Positions 1-11,160 of a stretch of 64,000 bases of DNA are shown here, in pieces; position 1 is the first letter of the stretch, and every line of letters starts with the position of its first letter. The notes below the pieces were generated by a model. It did not search any database. It was given only the letters and a program-made list of their open reading frames with translations, and was not told where the DNA came from. Location: the NCBI GenBank assembly GCA_026261815.1, contig JAMPIT010000174.1, positions 4,960,001 through 5,024,000 on the forward strand. The letters are read 5' to 3'. The position numbers and the translations under genes are program-made. The DNA comes from Monarcha castaneiventris obscurior (taxonomy: Eukaryota; Chordata; Aves; Passeriformes; Monarchidae).

Positions 1-1038
1 CAGAGTGTTTCAAATACTGCGGGTTGCCATCAGGAAAATAACAAAAAGGACATATTAAATTCATGCTTCACAGTCTAAGCATAGCATCTTATATCTTTCC
101 ACAATGCTAGAGGACTTATTAGCTCAGGACATCAAAAGTAATTTATTTCACCTTATATTTGCTCTGTATTTTGCCTTGTCTGAAAAAAACCCCAAACAAA
201 CAACATTTAAAAGCCTGAATGGCAGCAGGAAATGGTTCAGAAAGTGTTTCAGATTTTAGGTCCAACTGTATGCTTAGGAGGAATAAGGACATCCCTGGAT
301 GTCCCTTCATCCAGGGCAAGGATAGCTATCCTCATTATCAAATGTTTTGTAATAAATTCAATAAAAGATGTAGGAAAACAGGAAAATTATAATAATGAGT
401 GCAGTCCAGCAGTATAGTATCAAAGGAAGAAGAGGTGAAGGAGGGAGAAAAGAGAGTGATGTTGCTTTCCTGCCTAAGGGAGGAAACCTAGTTTGTAGGA
501 TAGACATGCATCTTTCTGACTCACCCTGATATCTACAAATTGTCTTCCAAGTTGCTGACTTTTCTTATTCACTGCTTTTCTTTCTTTTCATTCTATTCTT
601 TGTTATAAGGGCTTCTAAAATACAGCCACTAAGATTTTTACTCTGAATTTGAGACTGAATTAGACACCATCGACCCTGAATAGTAAAAAATCACTGGAGT
701 CTTTATATTGTGCTATCTTCTCAGTAACAGCTTTTAACATTTGTGGTGCAGTGTATCACAGTTTTAGATAAATTACTGCAAATATATAATTTAACAAGTT
801 CTCTGTACAGGCAGACTTTTATCACACATATATCTGTATGAAGCACACAGTACAAACATGAGGAAAAAGGAGATGATACGGTCCATGATCTATTACTGCA
901 CTCTGTGCATGCTCTTACAGCTGCTCTGCAGATTCTAACTTCAAAGACAGATTCAGTCTTTTCTCTTTTCCTTCTCTGAACAACAGTACAGCTGCTGCAC
1001 CAATCCCTTGTGTATTCAAGTTCTAGGGCTAAAAGGGT
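1..1038. other. Unique AT-rich non-coding sequence
   Basis: No gene or confidently recognised repeat was seen. The open frames are short (the longest I noted is about 60 codons) and match nothing I know. The stretch ends at the left edge of an LTR. Confidence 0.5.
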
Positions 1039-1186
1039 TGATTTTGGCTGGGGTAGAGTTAATTTTCTTCCTAGTAATTAGTATGAGGCTGTGCTTTGGA
1101 CGAGGATTTGGGAGGGGACACAGCTGAGACAGCTGACCCCAACTGACTCAAGGGATATTCCAGACCATATGACATCACCCTCAGCA

Positions 1187-1193
1187 TATAAAA
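1187..1193 (+). promoter_or_regulatory. TATA box of the LTR promoter
   Basis: TATAAAA in the expected place of an LTR U3 region, about 180 bases before the ATTAAA signal. Whether it is active cannot be told from sequence. Confidence 0.6.
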
Positions 1194-1372
1194 CTGGGAA
1201 AAGAGGAGGAAGGAGGGGATGTTCACAGTGGTGGTGTTTGTCTTCTCAAGTCACCAATACCTGTGATGAAACCCTGCTTTCCCAGGGACAGCTGAACACC
1301 TGCCTGCCCAAGGGAAGTGATGAATTAATTCCTTGTTTTGCTTTGCCTGTGTGCGTGTCTTTTGCTTTCCCT

Positions 1373-1378
1373 ATTAAA
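1373..1378 (+). promoter_or_regulatory. Polyadenylation signal of the LTR
   Basis: ATTAAA, followed by a T-rich and pyrimidine-rich stretch, as expected at the R/U5 boundary of this LTR type. Confidence 0.6.
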
Positions 1379-1504
1379 CTGTCTTTATCTCAACCCATGA
1401 GTTTTCTTATTTTTACCTTTACAATCCTCTCCCCCATCCCACTAGGGGGGAATGAGTGAGTGGCTGCATGAGGCTTAGTTGCTTGCTGGGGTTAAGCCCT
1501 GACA

Positions 1505-3636
1505 CTCACAAAAGCAGACTGAGACTCAGAAACACACAAGAGAGAATACACTACTGGCCCCTCTCATCACCTCTGCAGAGCAGTCTATAAGTTGCATTTA
1601 TTTGTTGAAATTCTGCTCAGATTGTCAAAGACATTCACAATACCCCCGGCAGAATCCATATAGGAATGAAGACCCCTTCAACATTGTCATAAGAAATGCA
1701 GTAAGAACCATTTAGCACTGTGTGTTAAAGGCCAAAATCCTTTGGAGGAGCACATGGTGAAAGAGCTTGAGCCTCTATAACCTTGTGCTGTGTGCTGACC
1801 ATACTCCTAAACTTTGCTGGCAGTCAGTCAAAATACAGTTCCTACCAGGACACTTCATGCCAATACCCAATAAAGATGGTGGATAATTCACTGAAGAATA
1901 GAAATCTGAAGGTAGGTGCTCTAAAGCAAGCCCTATCCCAGCTTAGTGCCTTAGCCATTATTAAGTTAGAGTCAGTTTCTTTGTTTTCTTCCAGATACCC
2001 CTGCAGCAGAACAGGCAGAGGATATATCAGAGCCATTGGCTCAAGACATGGCATCAAACATCCCAGAACTCCAAAGGGCTGAATAAAACCTAAAACTCAA
2101 TTTTGCCTCTTCATGGACAAGTGCCTAATTCTAGTTCCAATGACTCTTCCCTAACAAGTACTATTCCTATGAAACTGAACAGATTTAGCAGGAGAAAATA
2201 AGCAACACCAGCAAACACAGGAGAGGGGGGAATTTGAGTGTCTTAAGATTCAGAAGACTGCAATAAAGTTCTCATACCTAATCAAATGTAGTGGTGCCTA
2301 AGTAGGATCATGTGGTTCCAAAGCCACCTATAATCCAAACAATTTCTACTCTGCCATTCAGCCTTGGGAAAATTTCTTCCTGTGTAGCTTCACTGCCAAT
2401 CCAGAGCTAAAAATCAGCAACTGGAGCATCCTTATTCATCTGGCCTTGGAGTAGAGCAGGTTGTTTGCTCCAGAGAACAAGGTCTGGGTGACACTATCTG
2501 CGTATTCTTCTCAGTTCCTCATAAGATAATTCAAATGAAAGAATAAACATTTATGGGAGATTAAAGGCTTTGGATCAGATAGTCAATAAATCCCAGAAGG
2601 AGAAAAGTAGCACTTTCAATAACCATCGGGTTTCCCAGTCAACTCAAAATGTCATGAAATGGTACTCAAAAAAAGAAAGGTATGTTATCAGCTTCTAAAC
2701 ATGGGTTGTGCCCTAAGCACTGACAGACTGTACCCCAGAGGCCAGGGCCTTCCCACTTTCTGGGATTATTTCATGGGCAGCATATGAGCATCTTCTGGGA
2801 AAAGAAAAAGAATATTCAAGAGAAACATACTGAGGTAGCACAAGTATTTCTGACATCAGTTCAGGGCCATCCAGGAGAATGATAGTGTACAAAAAGGGGG
2901 TGATTTTACTCTACAGTGAAAAATGGCGTTCACAGCTGAATGAGTGATATTGCTATAAACAGTAAGAAGCTCTGAAGTTTTCGCAAATCAGTGTAACAAA
3001 AAACACCTGGGTGGGCTGAAGTTTCAAGTGGGAACTGGGAAGTAGTGTTCCTGTAGTCAGATAACTAGAAGTCTGAAAGATAAGCTATATATGGCTGAAT
3101 GACCTACATTTATAAAGTTGTCAATCAGGCTGGGTTAAAATACACGTAAAGACTGTAAACTGCTTCCAGAAGTGCCTGAGAGTCCACTGCATATTTAACA
3201 GGTCATCTGATTTAAGAATTAAAGTCATACCTTTCTCCCCTAAACCTCTGCATATAATGCAATTCGATGAAATACTAAAGATGTACGAGTCATGTGCAAA
3301 TATTATGTCCAAACTGGTAAGATGTTCAACAGATTACATCTTTAAGTGACAGAATAAACATACAGAAAGACAGTGAGCTAAAGGAAGACCCTGACAATAC
3401 TCTGAATGCATAGAAGAAAAAGAATAAGCTTTTAGGGATTGTTGCTTGCTATTCAATGTAAACATTGGATTGCTGAATACTTGTTACGAAAGATGTAGAC
3501 TTCAGCACACTGAGCACAAAGATTCACAGCCTCGGAGGAAGCATTAAAATCAATAACACAGAGAAATATCTCCAAAGTGCAAGAAAATGTCTTGGATTCT
3601 TACAGTTTGACTAATGATTTCATGTGAAGCAGCGTA
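1505..3636. other. Unique sequence with candidate exons near 1,824-2,087
   Basis: Mostly unique sequence without a recognised repeat. Two splice-like blocks sit about 320 bases downstream of the LTR. Block one runs from an acceptor-like CTGGCAG (ending about 1,823) to a donor GTAGGT at 1,912, or alternatively a GTGCTC donor at 1,916. Block two starts after a pyrimidine-rich acceptor (TTTCTTCCAG, AG at 1,993-1,994) and reads open to a stop at 2,084-2,086 that overlaps an AATAAA signal (2,082-2,087). The implied intron is only about 80 bases. The peptide is not one I recognise. The rest of the stretch shows nothing identifiable. Confidence 0.3.
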
Positions 3637-3787
3637 CGGCACTTTTCCAGGGAAGTGGGCAGAGCACCAAGCCTGACTGAGTTCAAGAAGGCACATGATA
3701 TGATTCTTGGGGCTGCCCTGTGCAGGGCCAGCAGCTGGACTTGATCCTTGTGGGTACCTTCCAACTCAGAATATTCTCTGATTCTGC
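3637..3787 (+). mobile_element. CR1 LINE, 3' end fragment
   Basis: Recognised as the 3' untranslated end of a CR1 retrotransposon. Diagnostic blocks in order are CTTTTCCAGGGAAGTGG, GAGTTCAAGAAGGCACATG, a CCTGTGCAGGGCCAG block, and the terminal TTCCAACTCAGAATATTCT with a degenerate octamer-type end. It is strongly 5'-truncated, as most CR1 copies are, and carries no reverse transcriptase sequence. A 68-codon antisense open frame at 3,600-3,806 is a by-product of this repeat. Confidence 0.85.
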
Positions 3788-4329
3788 AGAATTTCTTTCT
3801 GCCCACTCAATGAAGAAGAAGCTTTTGCATGACTAGGTTCAACATTCATGGACACAAATATTATTTTTAGAAGTGCTTAATGCATGTAAATGTGTTGACA
3901 TGGCAATTTTATAAAATATGTCTGTGTGTGTGTGTCTATGCACAGGAACACAAGCTGGAAGAGGTGAAAATATGAGCCTGACTGGATACAGATTAAATCC
4001 TAAGTAGCATAAAAGCTTCTGGGCAGTTAGTTAAATGTCTCTTACTGTGTCATCATGACCAAACTACAAAGCTCTGAAAGCATAAATACCCTCACTAATT
4101 TGTGTTAATCAAAGATGTTCACAATGCTTCTCCAAGCAGTCAAAAACTCAGCAATAGGTGCCAGAGAAAGTCCATTAAATAACGCAAGAACCTGTATGTA
4201 TTCAGAGTTAATAGTCTACCTTATCAAAGAAAAAAATATGTCAGATGTAATACAATGGGGCAGAGAAAGAGTTTTGCAATAATAGAAAGTCTTTAAGAAA
4301 AGACATGTACATTATAAAATCAGCTGCAT
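3788..4329. other. Unique sequence with a short TG run
   Basis: Only a short (TG)n tract near 3,919-3,934 stands out. No gene or other repeat was recognised. Confidence 0.5.
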
Positions 4330-4720
4330 TGTTATGATCATCTAATCTGACTTCCTGTATACCATCAAACCTGATCCAGTCAAGTCCACAACTTCCCAGC
4401 ATGCAGTGTAGCTACCTGAGAGACTTCAAGCTAGATTTAAAAACATCAGGAACAAAATTCCTTAGAATTAATATAATTTATACTTGTTCTCCTGTTTCTG
4501 ATTAGCTATGGCATCCTACTATGCTTTTTTAAAATGGATCTAAGAAAATTTTGCTTCTGAGTCCTCTTCTTTGTATAAGTACTTCTTGACCTTGACAAAG
4601 ATAAGATCAAATTCATCTAAGCTCTTCTTCAGAGCAGGCTTCCTCATACTGATACTGTTCTTACAGCTTTTTCCAAATTCTGTGCAAGATCTCAAGTTCC
4701 CTTTGAAGTGTTTCAGTGTT
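4330..4720 (-). mobile_element. Probable ancient, highly diverged CR1 fragment
   Basis: The order of weak matches fits the reverse complement of an old CR1 3' region: an ATCATCTAATCTGACTTCCTGTAT block, a following GATTTAAAAACATCAGG block, then a GTATAAGTACTTCTTGACC block and an AAATTCATCTAAGCTC block. Divergence is high and small gaps must be assumed, so the limits are rough. The same class is common to birds, turtles and crocodilians, implying an insertion far older than birds. A chance resemblance cannot be ruled out without a profile search. Confidence 0.5.
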
Positions 4721-7700
4721 TTGTCGGTTTCCTTAATGCCAGAAAGGTAGGAATGACACCTTCTTATATCTCTATGAGATGTTTCCCTGCTTTGTAATCA
4801 AAAGGCCATGAGCATTTTTAACAGCTGCAACACCCTGAGAATTCATTATGAGAAGAGAAAGCAGCGTTTTACGGAAGGCTATATAGGAAGACACAAGGTG
4901 AAGAGTAGGAGGAACTAGCATGTGTTGCTTTTTCTGATACAGTGCACTAATCTCCTCTTTTTCCTATTTCTTAGCCTTCCTTTTCAAACCCTATAATCTC
5001 TAAAACATTTGGAAAAGTATCCTAAGTGCATGCAATTTGGAAAATGGCTGGAGCTTTCTAATGGAAGGCTGTAACTCAGTGTCATGGTCAAGAGGGGTTT
5101 GTGTTCCTCCCTGATGGTCACATAATTTCTGTCTCTGGATTACTTGGAACATTCACTTTTCCACACTTTCATGCACTTGCATCACATTTAATGCTTCCAC
5201 TAGTAATTTTCTTTCCCTTCTACTTGTGCATAATTTCATCCAAAGAAATAATCTGTTTTTCTGAAATATCTCTAACATCAAGATACTTTTTAATGATACC
5301 AGCAACTTCCTGAGAGAGACATTTTCTCCTTTCTACTTTTCTGTTCTTGTTCTTTTCTGCTATTGCTTGTATTTCTTTTAACATGTTTTTCCTTCTCCTC
5401 AGTGTTACCCTCTCTTTACTTTAGCTGTTCTTTTCTTTTTCTTTAAACGCTTATGTTTTCAAATTAACTTTGATCTCTGTGTGTGGGTTGGCCTGGATAA
5501 TACTGCTTTTTATCTCTGTTGAATGTCTGCACCTTTTTCTCCATTAATCTTCCAAACCTATAAATTATTGCGGAACATATTTCTATTTTCCCCTCACTGC
5601 TTCCGCTGCAGAGAATTCACACTGACTTTTGACTTACTACTTTAAGTTGTCCAAGACTTTTATCATTCTCAGCTTCTTGAGAAAGGCTGTTAATATTTTA
5701 GGGCTATATTTTGAACTCAGAGAAACACCTGTAACTTCAAGCATCTTCAGTGGAAATCTGTAGGCATCTTTCAGAGATGAGTTTGACCTTCAGTACACAA
5801 ACTAAGTTAAAATATGTTCCAGTGCATGGAATATTTCTCTCCACTGTCATATCTATATCTGTATCTATATCATCTTTTTCTGTATCATCTATATCTATCT
5901 ATACCTATACTCAATCATGTTTTTTCATTTTTGGTGCATGGGGAACCACACCTTTTTGCAAGTTAGGCCTATGAAACAGCAGAAGAACCATCCCATTAAA
6001 ATATAAAAATGAAGACGAAATCTCTTTTGGCCTGTCTCGAAATACAAATAAAATGTAAATAAAGTACAGAATAACGTTTCTGTCACTTGGAATTTTAAAG
6101 ATATGGATGAATTGTGGACTAGTGAAAACAAAAAAGTTGAAATCTTCAACCTGCACTTCATTGGGAAGCAGAAGAATTGCTCAGTTGATAATTTTTGATA
6201 CATGAAAACATCCTTCTCATCCACAAAGCCCGCCAGGGATTTAAGGTGGAAGATAGAGCACTCTGCGTTACAGTACCAGAGGCAAGCCCCCCCCCACCAA
6301 TGCCAGCATGTATTGAGCATTGACCTGTGCACAATTTCAAACCCCTACCAGAAAAAATGCTCACATATGTTTAGTTTGCTTGTCCTCAGCTGCACATTAT
6401 GTTCTTCAAAAGAACAGGATGTCAAATGACATTTCTTAAAGGAATGGGAGTTAGCTCTTTTTCTGAGGTGCAGTGCATGTGTTCAGATGGAGAACACACA
6501 GAGAAGCCAGTCGTCAGCCCTCGGAGGCAGTGGCAAGAGTCCTCATCAGGACCAGAAGGGACAGAGAAGAGCTTGTGGCAACACAGAAAGTTTCTGAATC
6601 AGCTGAATGTAAGTGTGAATGCAAAGACTTGCAGCAGGCAAAGGAAATCTCTTATAAGACACTGTTATTGCTAGTCACATTGAGATTGTGCTACTTAAAA
6701 AGCTACTTAAGCTTGTATTTCTAATACAACCAAGCTTTGGTGGCTTAAAGGCTTTTGTTTGAGAACTCACTAGAAGGAAACACCTAAGGGGATACTCTTT
6801 AAAGTTCTGGCCAGTTCAATGCCCCTGCAGAAAAATCTTTCTCTTCATCATTCTGCATGTTTTATTAGTGTGTGACTACATGTGAAGGAGGAGCTCCGTG
6901 CCTTTCCAGCAAGCTGAAAAACCCAAGTTGGACAGAATTTAGGGTCTTGATTCCCTGTGCATCAAGGCATGATTAATGTAGCATGCAGGTTTGCAGCTCC
7001 CTCACTGCACAAGCACGGGCGCAGGCATAGGGCCCATATTCATTTTGGACCTCACTGATCTGAGGTCTCAGTCTCTCCTGATATCTGTAAGTCTTTCTGC
7101 TCTGGGATGAGTGGCCTCCTATGCTTGGGATTAAGGTCTATCTCCATTAACTTCTCCATGTGATGACTTCTCCAGTGAAAAAACAGATTCACCAAAAACA
7201 TTCAGTTTGGAACCTGCATGGTTCAAGAGATCTCCAAACAGCAACAGGACTGTTTTCCATAATTACTACTTTTCAGACATGTCCATAATATTAAATTGTG
7301 CTTTCCTTGGAGAGAAAAACATTGTTTTATGCTAATTGTGACCATAAAAAAAAAAGGGAAGGCATTAAAATGTGTGAGTGAATTAACAGACAAACATACT
7401 TTGAAAATAAAAGTGCTAAATTACACTTTATTGTATAAGCTAACTATGTACAATGCAGTTTTTATAACAATGATATATCGAATTAATACAAATTTTCACA
7501 GGCTTGAATGAATTCTGTGCTAAATCAAGAAGGTACATTTTACTATTTTCTAAAAGTAACTGAACTGCTGGTCTCTTCATCAAGAAGGCAATTAATATTC
7601 CCCTGATTGTTTCACACAATTAAGGAGTATGCCATACATAAACAAATTCTTTTCATTGTTGTAAGGATAATTTTACCCCACATTCTCTATATTCTGAGAC

Positions 7701-9254
7701 AGCTTGAATACAGAGGGCTTGAGATAATAATCACATTTAAAGAATAACCTCTAAGCTAGTTTTTTCTAGCAATCATCACTTAATCTCCAAATCCATATAT
7801 TTTTGGGGGGTGATACAAATACCGTTTATCAAATGCCGTGGTTGAAGATTATTTCTCTTCATAGTGGCCTTCAGAGCTCAGAATATCCCTTTCTGTCATT
7901 GACAGAGGGAACATGATTAGAACAGGCCCAATCTTCATGATGTCAGATAAAAGTTAGTTAGATTCAATCATGATCTGGGATTAAGGAAAGACCAAAATGA
8001 ATGCTGACCATGAATAAATCCTTTAAATTGTCAGATTATGATTGCTTTGTTGACATCTTTAATAAATCAGGTAGAATATTTACATTTTTCTATTCAGAAT
8101 GGAAACTACTGAATATTTAAAAGATCTGTGTTTGCATTTTCCTAAAATTCTATATTAGATAAGCAAAGCATAATCACCCTTTCCCTATGCCAAACCTGAC
8201 CACATGAAGACATGTTGTACAGGGAAAATAATATTATCTTGGCTATACTTCTTTCTTTGGTAATATTTCCTAAAAGTAAAATTTATAGCATTTAAATTTA
8301 AGAACAAAAGGTAGGTTAATCATAGTTTGAATAGGACATGAGCTCCTTTGAAATTTTTACCACAGTTGCTCAGCACTTGTAAATCAGCCCTTGATTTTTG
8401 AAATGTTTATTACTCCCTCCAGCATAGCCACAGGCTCAAAAGAGTTGTTTTTAATAACAACAGTAGTAATTTCAACACAGTTCCCTGTTTTTCTCAATGC
8501 CTTATTTACTTTTGAACTCAAAAGACAAACACAATTAATTTAAAATATATTTTTTTCCTACTTGGGATAGCCTTTCTATTAATATAGGAAGAAATAATCC
8601 TCAAACAACACCATTTTGGTATTTAGTCCATCAGAAAACTCTTTTGGTAGCTCACTTTCTTGATTTTTGTCCATGCAGACTGCGAAAGCAATTTAAGGGA
8701 ACAAATAGCTATCCATGGTCAGTTGGTAGGGACCTGCTCACATTGTACAGGCTACGAATTATTCTGCTGGCATGGACCATCTATGTCCATGATGTGCATC
8801 AAGTGGCACACACATCTGCACAGAATTTTTTAGTGCAGAACCTTTAACACTTCGTCAAAAGCAGTCCCTCTCATAAGGACCATATCTTCTCGTCTGTTTA
8901 ACACATCCCGTGTGAGACCACCACCCTCTCATGCATGTCTATGGACAACTTTTATCATGTATCACTGGAGCATATTGCCTGCTGCCCCTTTCAAGTATCT
9001 GATGTTCAGAAAGCCTTGGCATGATGTGGCTAATCCTTCAGAAAAGGGTTCAAGTAAAATGGAAAGGCTTTGTCAGCATACAGCAAAACTCCAGGGTGCT
9101 GGCTCCAACAGTGACCACAACTAGATATGAGCACAGAATGTGAGAAATTAAAAGCTAGAAGAACTTCCAAAAAATGTTTTTCTCACCTCCAACAAAGGGA
9201 ACATCATAAGGCAAAGGTGATTATGTCTAAGAACTTTTGACTTTTTGATTTGCT
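4721..9254. other. Unique AT-rich sequence with pyrimidine-rich tract and a TATC microsatellite
   Basis: About 5,300-5,560 is T- and pyrimidine-rich. An imperfect TATC/ATCTAT microsatellite lies at 5,848-5,910. Two overlapping open frames on the minus strand near 5,911-6,332 (up to 135 codons) show low-complexity, aromatic-rich translations typical of AT-rich non-coding DNA and have no recognised domain. No gene, RNA or clear repeat was seen elsewhere. Confidence 0.5.
5848..5910. repeat. Imperfect TATC / ATCTAT microsatellite
   Basis: Repeated CTATATCT, GTATCTAT and ATCTATCT units with interruptions, the main break being CATCTTTTTCTGTATC in the middle. Confidence 0.75.
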
Positions 9255-9560
9255 AATGTGTCCAGCTGCTCTTGAAAGATATGGACTTTCACAAGATGCT
9301 GTAGCAAGGTGTTTCACAGACTAGTTACTAGATATTTGAAGAATGCCTGACTTTTATTTACTTTGGGCCTACTATTTTCCAACTTCATTTCAATCCCCCA
9401 AGCCCTTGTATCAAAAGAGACTGATCAGTGAGTGACCACGATCTCAGTGTCACTGTTCATCATACGGCCTCCTAACTAGTCTTCCTCACTCATCTCTTTC
9501 CCATCTAGAAGAGTCTGTGTTCATTTAGTTTATTCTCATGCAGAAGCTCTTAAATGCTGG
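9255..9560 (-). mobile_element. Ancient CR1 fragment
   Basis: Reverse complement of an old CR1 3' region. Matching blocks in order are CCAGCTGCTCTTGAAAG, GTGTTTCACAGACTAGTTA, the CTTTTATTTACTTTGG region, AACTTCATTTCAAT, CCCTTGTATCAAAAGAG, and the CTCATCTCTTTCCCA plus TATTCTCATGCAGAAGCTC end. The collinear order over 300 bases makes chance unlikely. It is old and highly diverged, of the CR1 type seen across reptiles and birds, and codes for nothing. Confidence 0.7.
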
Positions 9561-10934
9561 AGGAATTAACTCTGTATCACCAGCAGAAAATGGAGGACAC
9601 CTTTGCTTGGAATGTGTCCCAGCATTTCATCACCACAGCCCTGAGTAGTTCCCCTTTCCTTTTTCCTGAGGACCAGAGGAGCAGTTCCCACATACGTGAG
9701 CCCCACCGGGTTCAGGACTGTTCAGGAGAGCAGTACAGTATTACAGAGTGTCACACAGGATCCAGAGCCTGCAGTAATGATGCATCCCACACTCAGTCAT
9801 CAGGAAGGGAACCTGGGACAGATGGGCTGTTGCTGAGCGGTGAGTGACAGTCCCAGCTCTAGGTCCCTTGTGCATGGGTGGTGAGGTGTAGTGGAATTGA
9901 GATAAAGTGGCTTCAGAGCTTGTCTCAAGCTCTTAGTGCTGTGGTCTTGAAGTGTTTATCTCCTGTTCATTAAAGGCTGTTGCCTTGCATGATTTCTGCC
10001 CCTTAGGGAAGTGTCATGGTCTCCTTTTCCTGGCCTATTGAGGTGTTATTGCTGGAGGACTTTCTCAGGCAGGAAGAGGGAGAAGTGGTGCACCCTGTGG
10101 AAGGAGTTATTCTCTGTGTCCCAACCACGATTTCCTGCCATCAGATCTTGACTTGTTCAAGAATAAACAGAGATCAAAATGATATGTCTGTAGTGTGGAC
10201 ATCCAGAACCAGAGCCCTGCAGAGAAATAGAAAGAAAAACAAGATGACAGTGAGGATGAGCCAGCCTTATTTCAAAAGGCTACAGAAAGAGAAAATCAGA
10301 CAGACTGGCAGTTACATGGCCTTTAAGCCAAGTACTTGTGTGTGGCAAGAAGATCTACCTCCTAAGACCACAAAGGCATTGACTCCTTGAGTGCCCTCAC
10401 AAGCTCTCTGGCTTTTCCTGGGGAAATGATCAGCGATCAGTGAGCATATCTGTGTAGTTACATTTTACATTCACACCTTAATTTTGTCTACCTTCTATTC
10501 TGGTTTTCTTTTCCCTCTGTATTTTGTCATCTTCAAGTTTTCAGAACCAGAATAGAAGACAAAAAACAGTGATAAATACTGTTAATTGCCCACACAGGCT
10601 TAGGGGCACACAAGAAAACATAAATCTGTGAGCTGACAAAAATCCTGTAAGACGTCATTTGATAATTTTTCTAGTGCTATGGCTCTTATTCAATGATTTA
10701 TCTGTGTGGATTTTAACGGGAAGAGTTTTCCTACAGACCTGAAGAATTAAAAGTCAAAATGGCTGTGCAGGGAAGGAACCATACGTTAGATGTTGCCAAA
10801 CAGGAATGTTTCACTGTCTGCTTCAAAGCCAGTTACTGTCAAGTCCTTTTGATGAAGAGATCTGTGCATGCAAAACAGAAATCAAGGGCTGAATGGCCCA
10901 AACAGCCTTTTTGCACTGAAGTTGCTTGTTTAAA

Positions 10935-11160
10935 GCAAGTTCCAGTCAAGAATAATTGAACTCAGTTCAAATTAGATTGTTGCTCCTTAGCTCTGTGAAA
11001 TGAGGTAGATGATCACAGTCCGTTTCCCATTAGCCTAACTGTCTGCTCTGCTAAAACCACCTGCACAATTGAAACTAATTGGTGCCCTCGACAGCAGTAT
11101 CAACAGAGAGGATACAATTAAATAGTAATGGATTATGAACTGTATCCTCCCCCTAAAGAC
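10935..11160. other. Candidate conserved non-coding element
   Basis: Repeat-free sequence with several homeodomain-type cores: AATAATTGAA, AAATTAGATT, ACACAATTGAAACTAATTGG, TACAATTAAATAGTAATGG. It has stop codons in every frame, so coding is unlikely. The conserved-element idea is inference from texture only. Confidence 0.25.

Larger units (their letters stand above)
1039..1504 (+). mobile_element. Solo LTR of an avian endogenous retrovirus, internally shortened
   Basis: This segment matches from memory a very common songbird retroviral LTR. It opens with the motif ATTTTGGCTGGGGTAGAG and closes with a GGGGTTAA...GACA end. Visible LTR parts are a TATA box (TATAAAA, 1187-1193), a polyadenylation signal (ATTAAA, 1373-1378) followed by the U5-like stretch with CTCTCCCCCATCCCACT, and the terminal CA at 1504. 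The family copies I recall have roughly 100 extra bases between the GGCTGTGCTTTGGA motif (about 1,086-1,100) and the GGGAGGGGACACAG motif, so this copy seems to carry an internal deletion. No gag, pol or env sequence flanks it, so it reads as a solo LTR left by recombination. A 122-codon open frame at 1,091-1,459 lies within it and is not a gene. The left boundary is approximate and no target-site duplication was recognised. Whether it is ERVK-like or ERVL-like is not decided here. Confidence 0.85.

Noticed and set aside
1091..1459. 122-codon open frame on the plus strand
   Set aside because: It lies wholly inside the first solo LTR and crosses the TATA box and polyadenylation signal, so it is a by-product of the repeat.
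5911..6332. Overlapping minus-strand frames of up to 135 codons
   Set aside because: The translation is rich in Phe, Cys and Trp runs without a domain, in AT-rich sequence, with a competing overlapping frame and no splice or promoter context.
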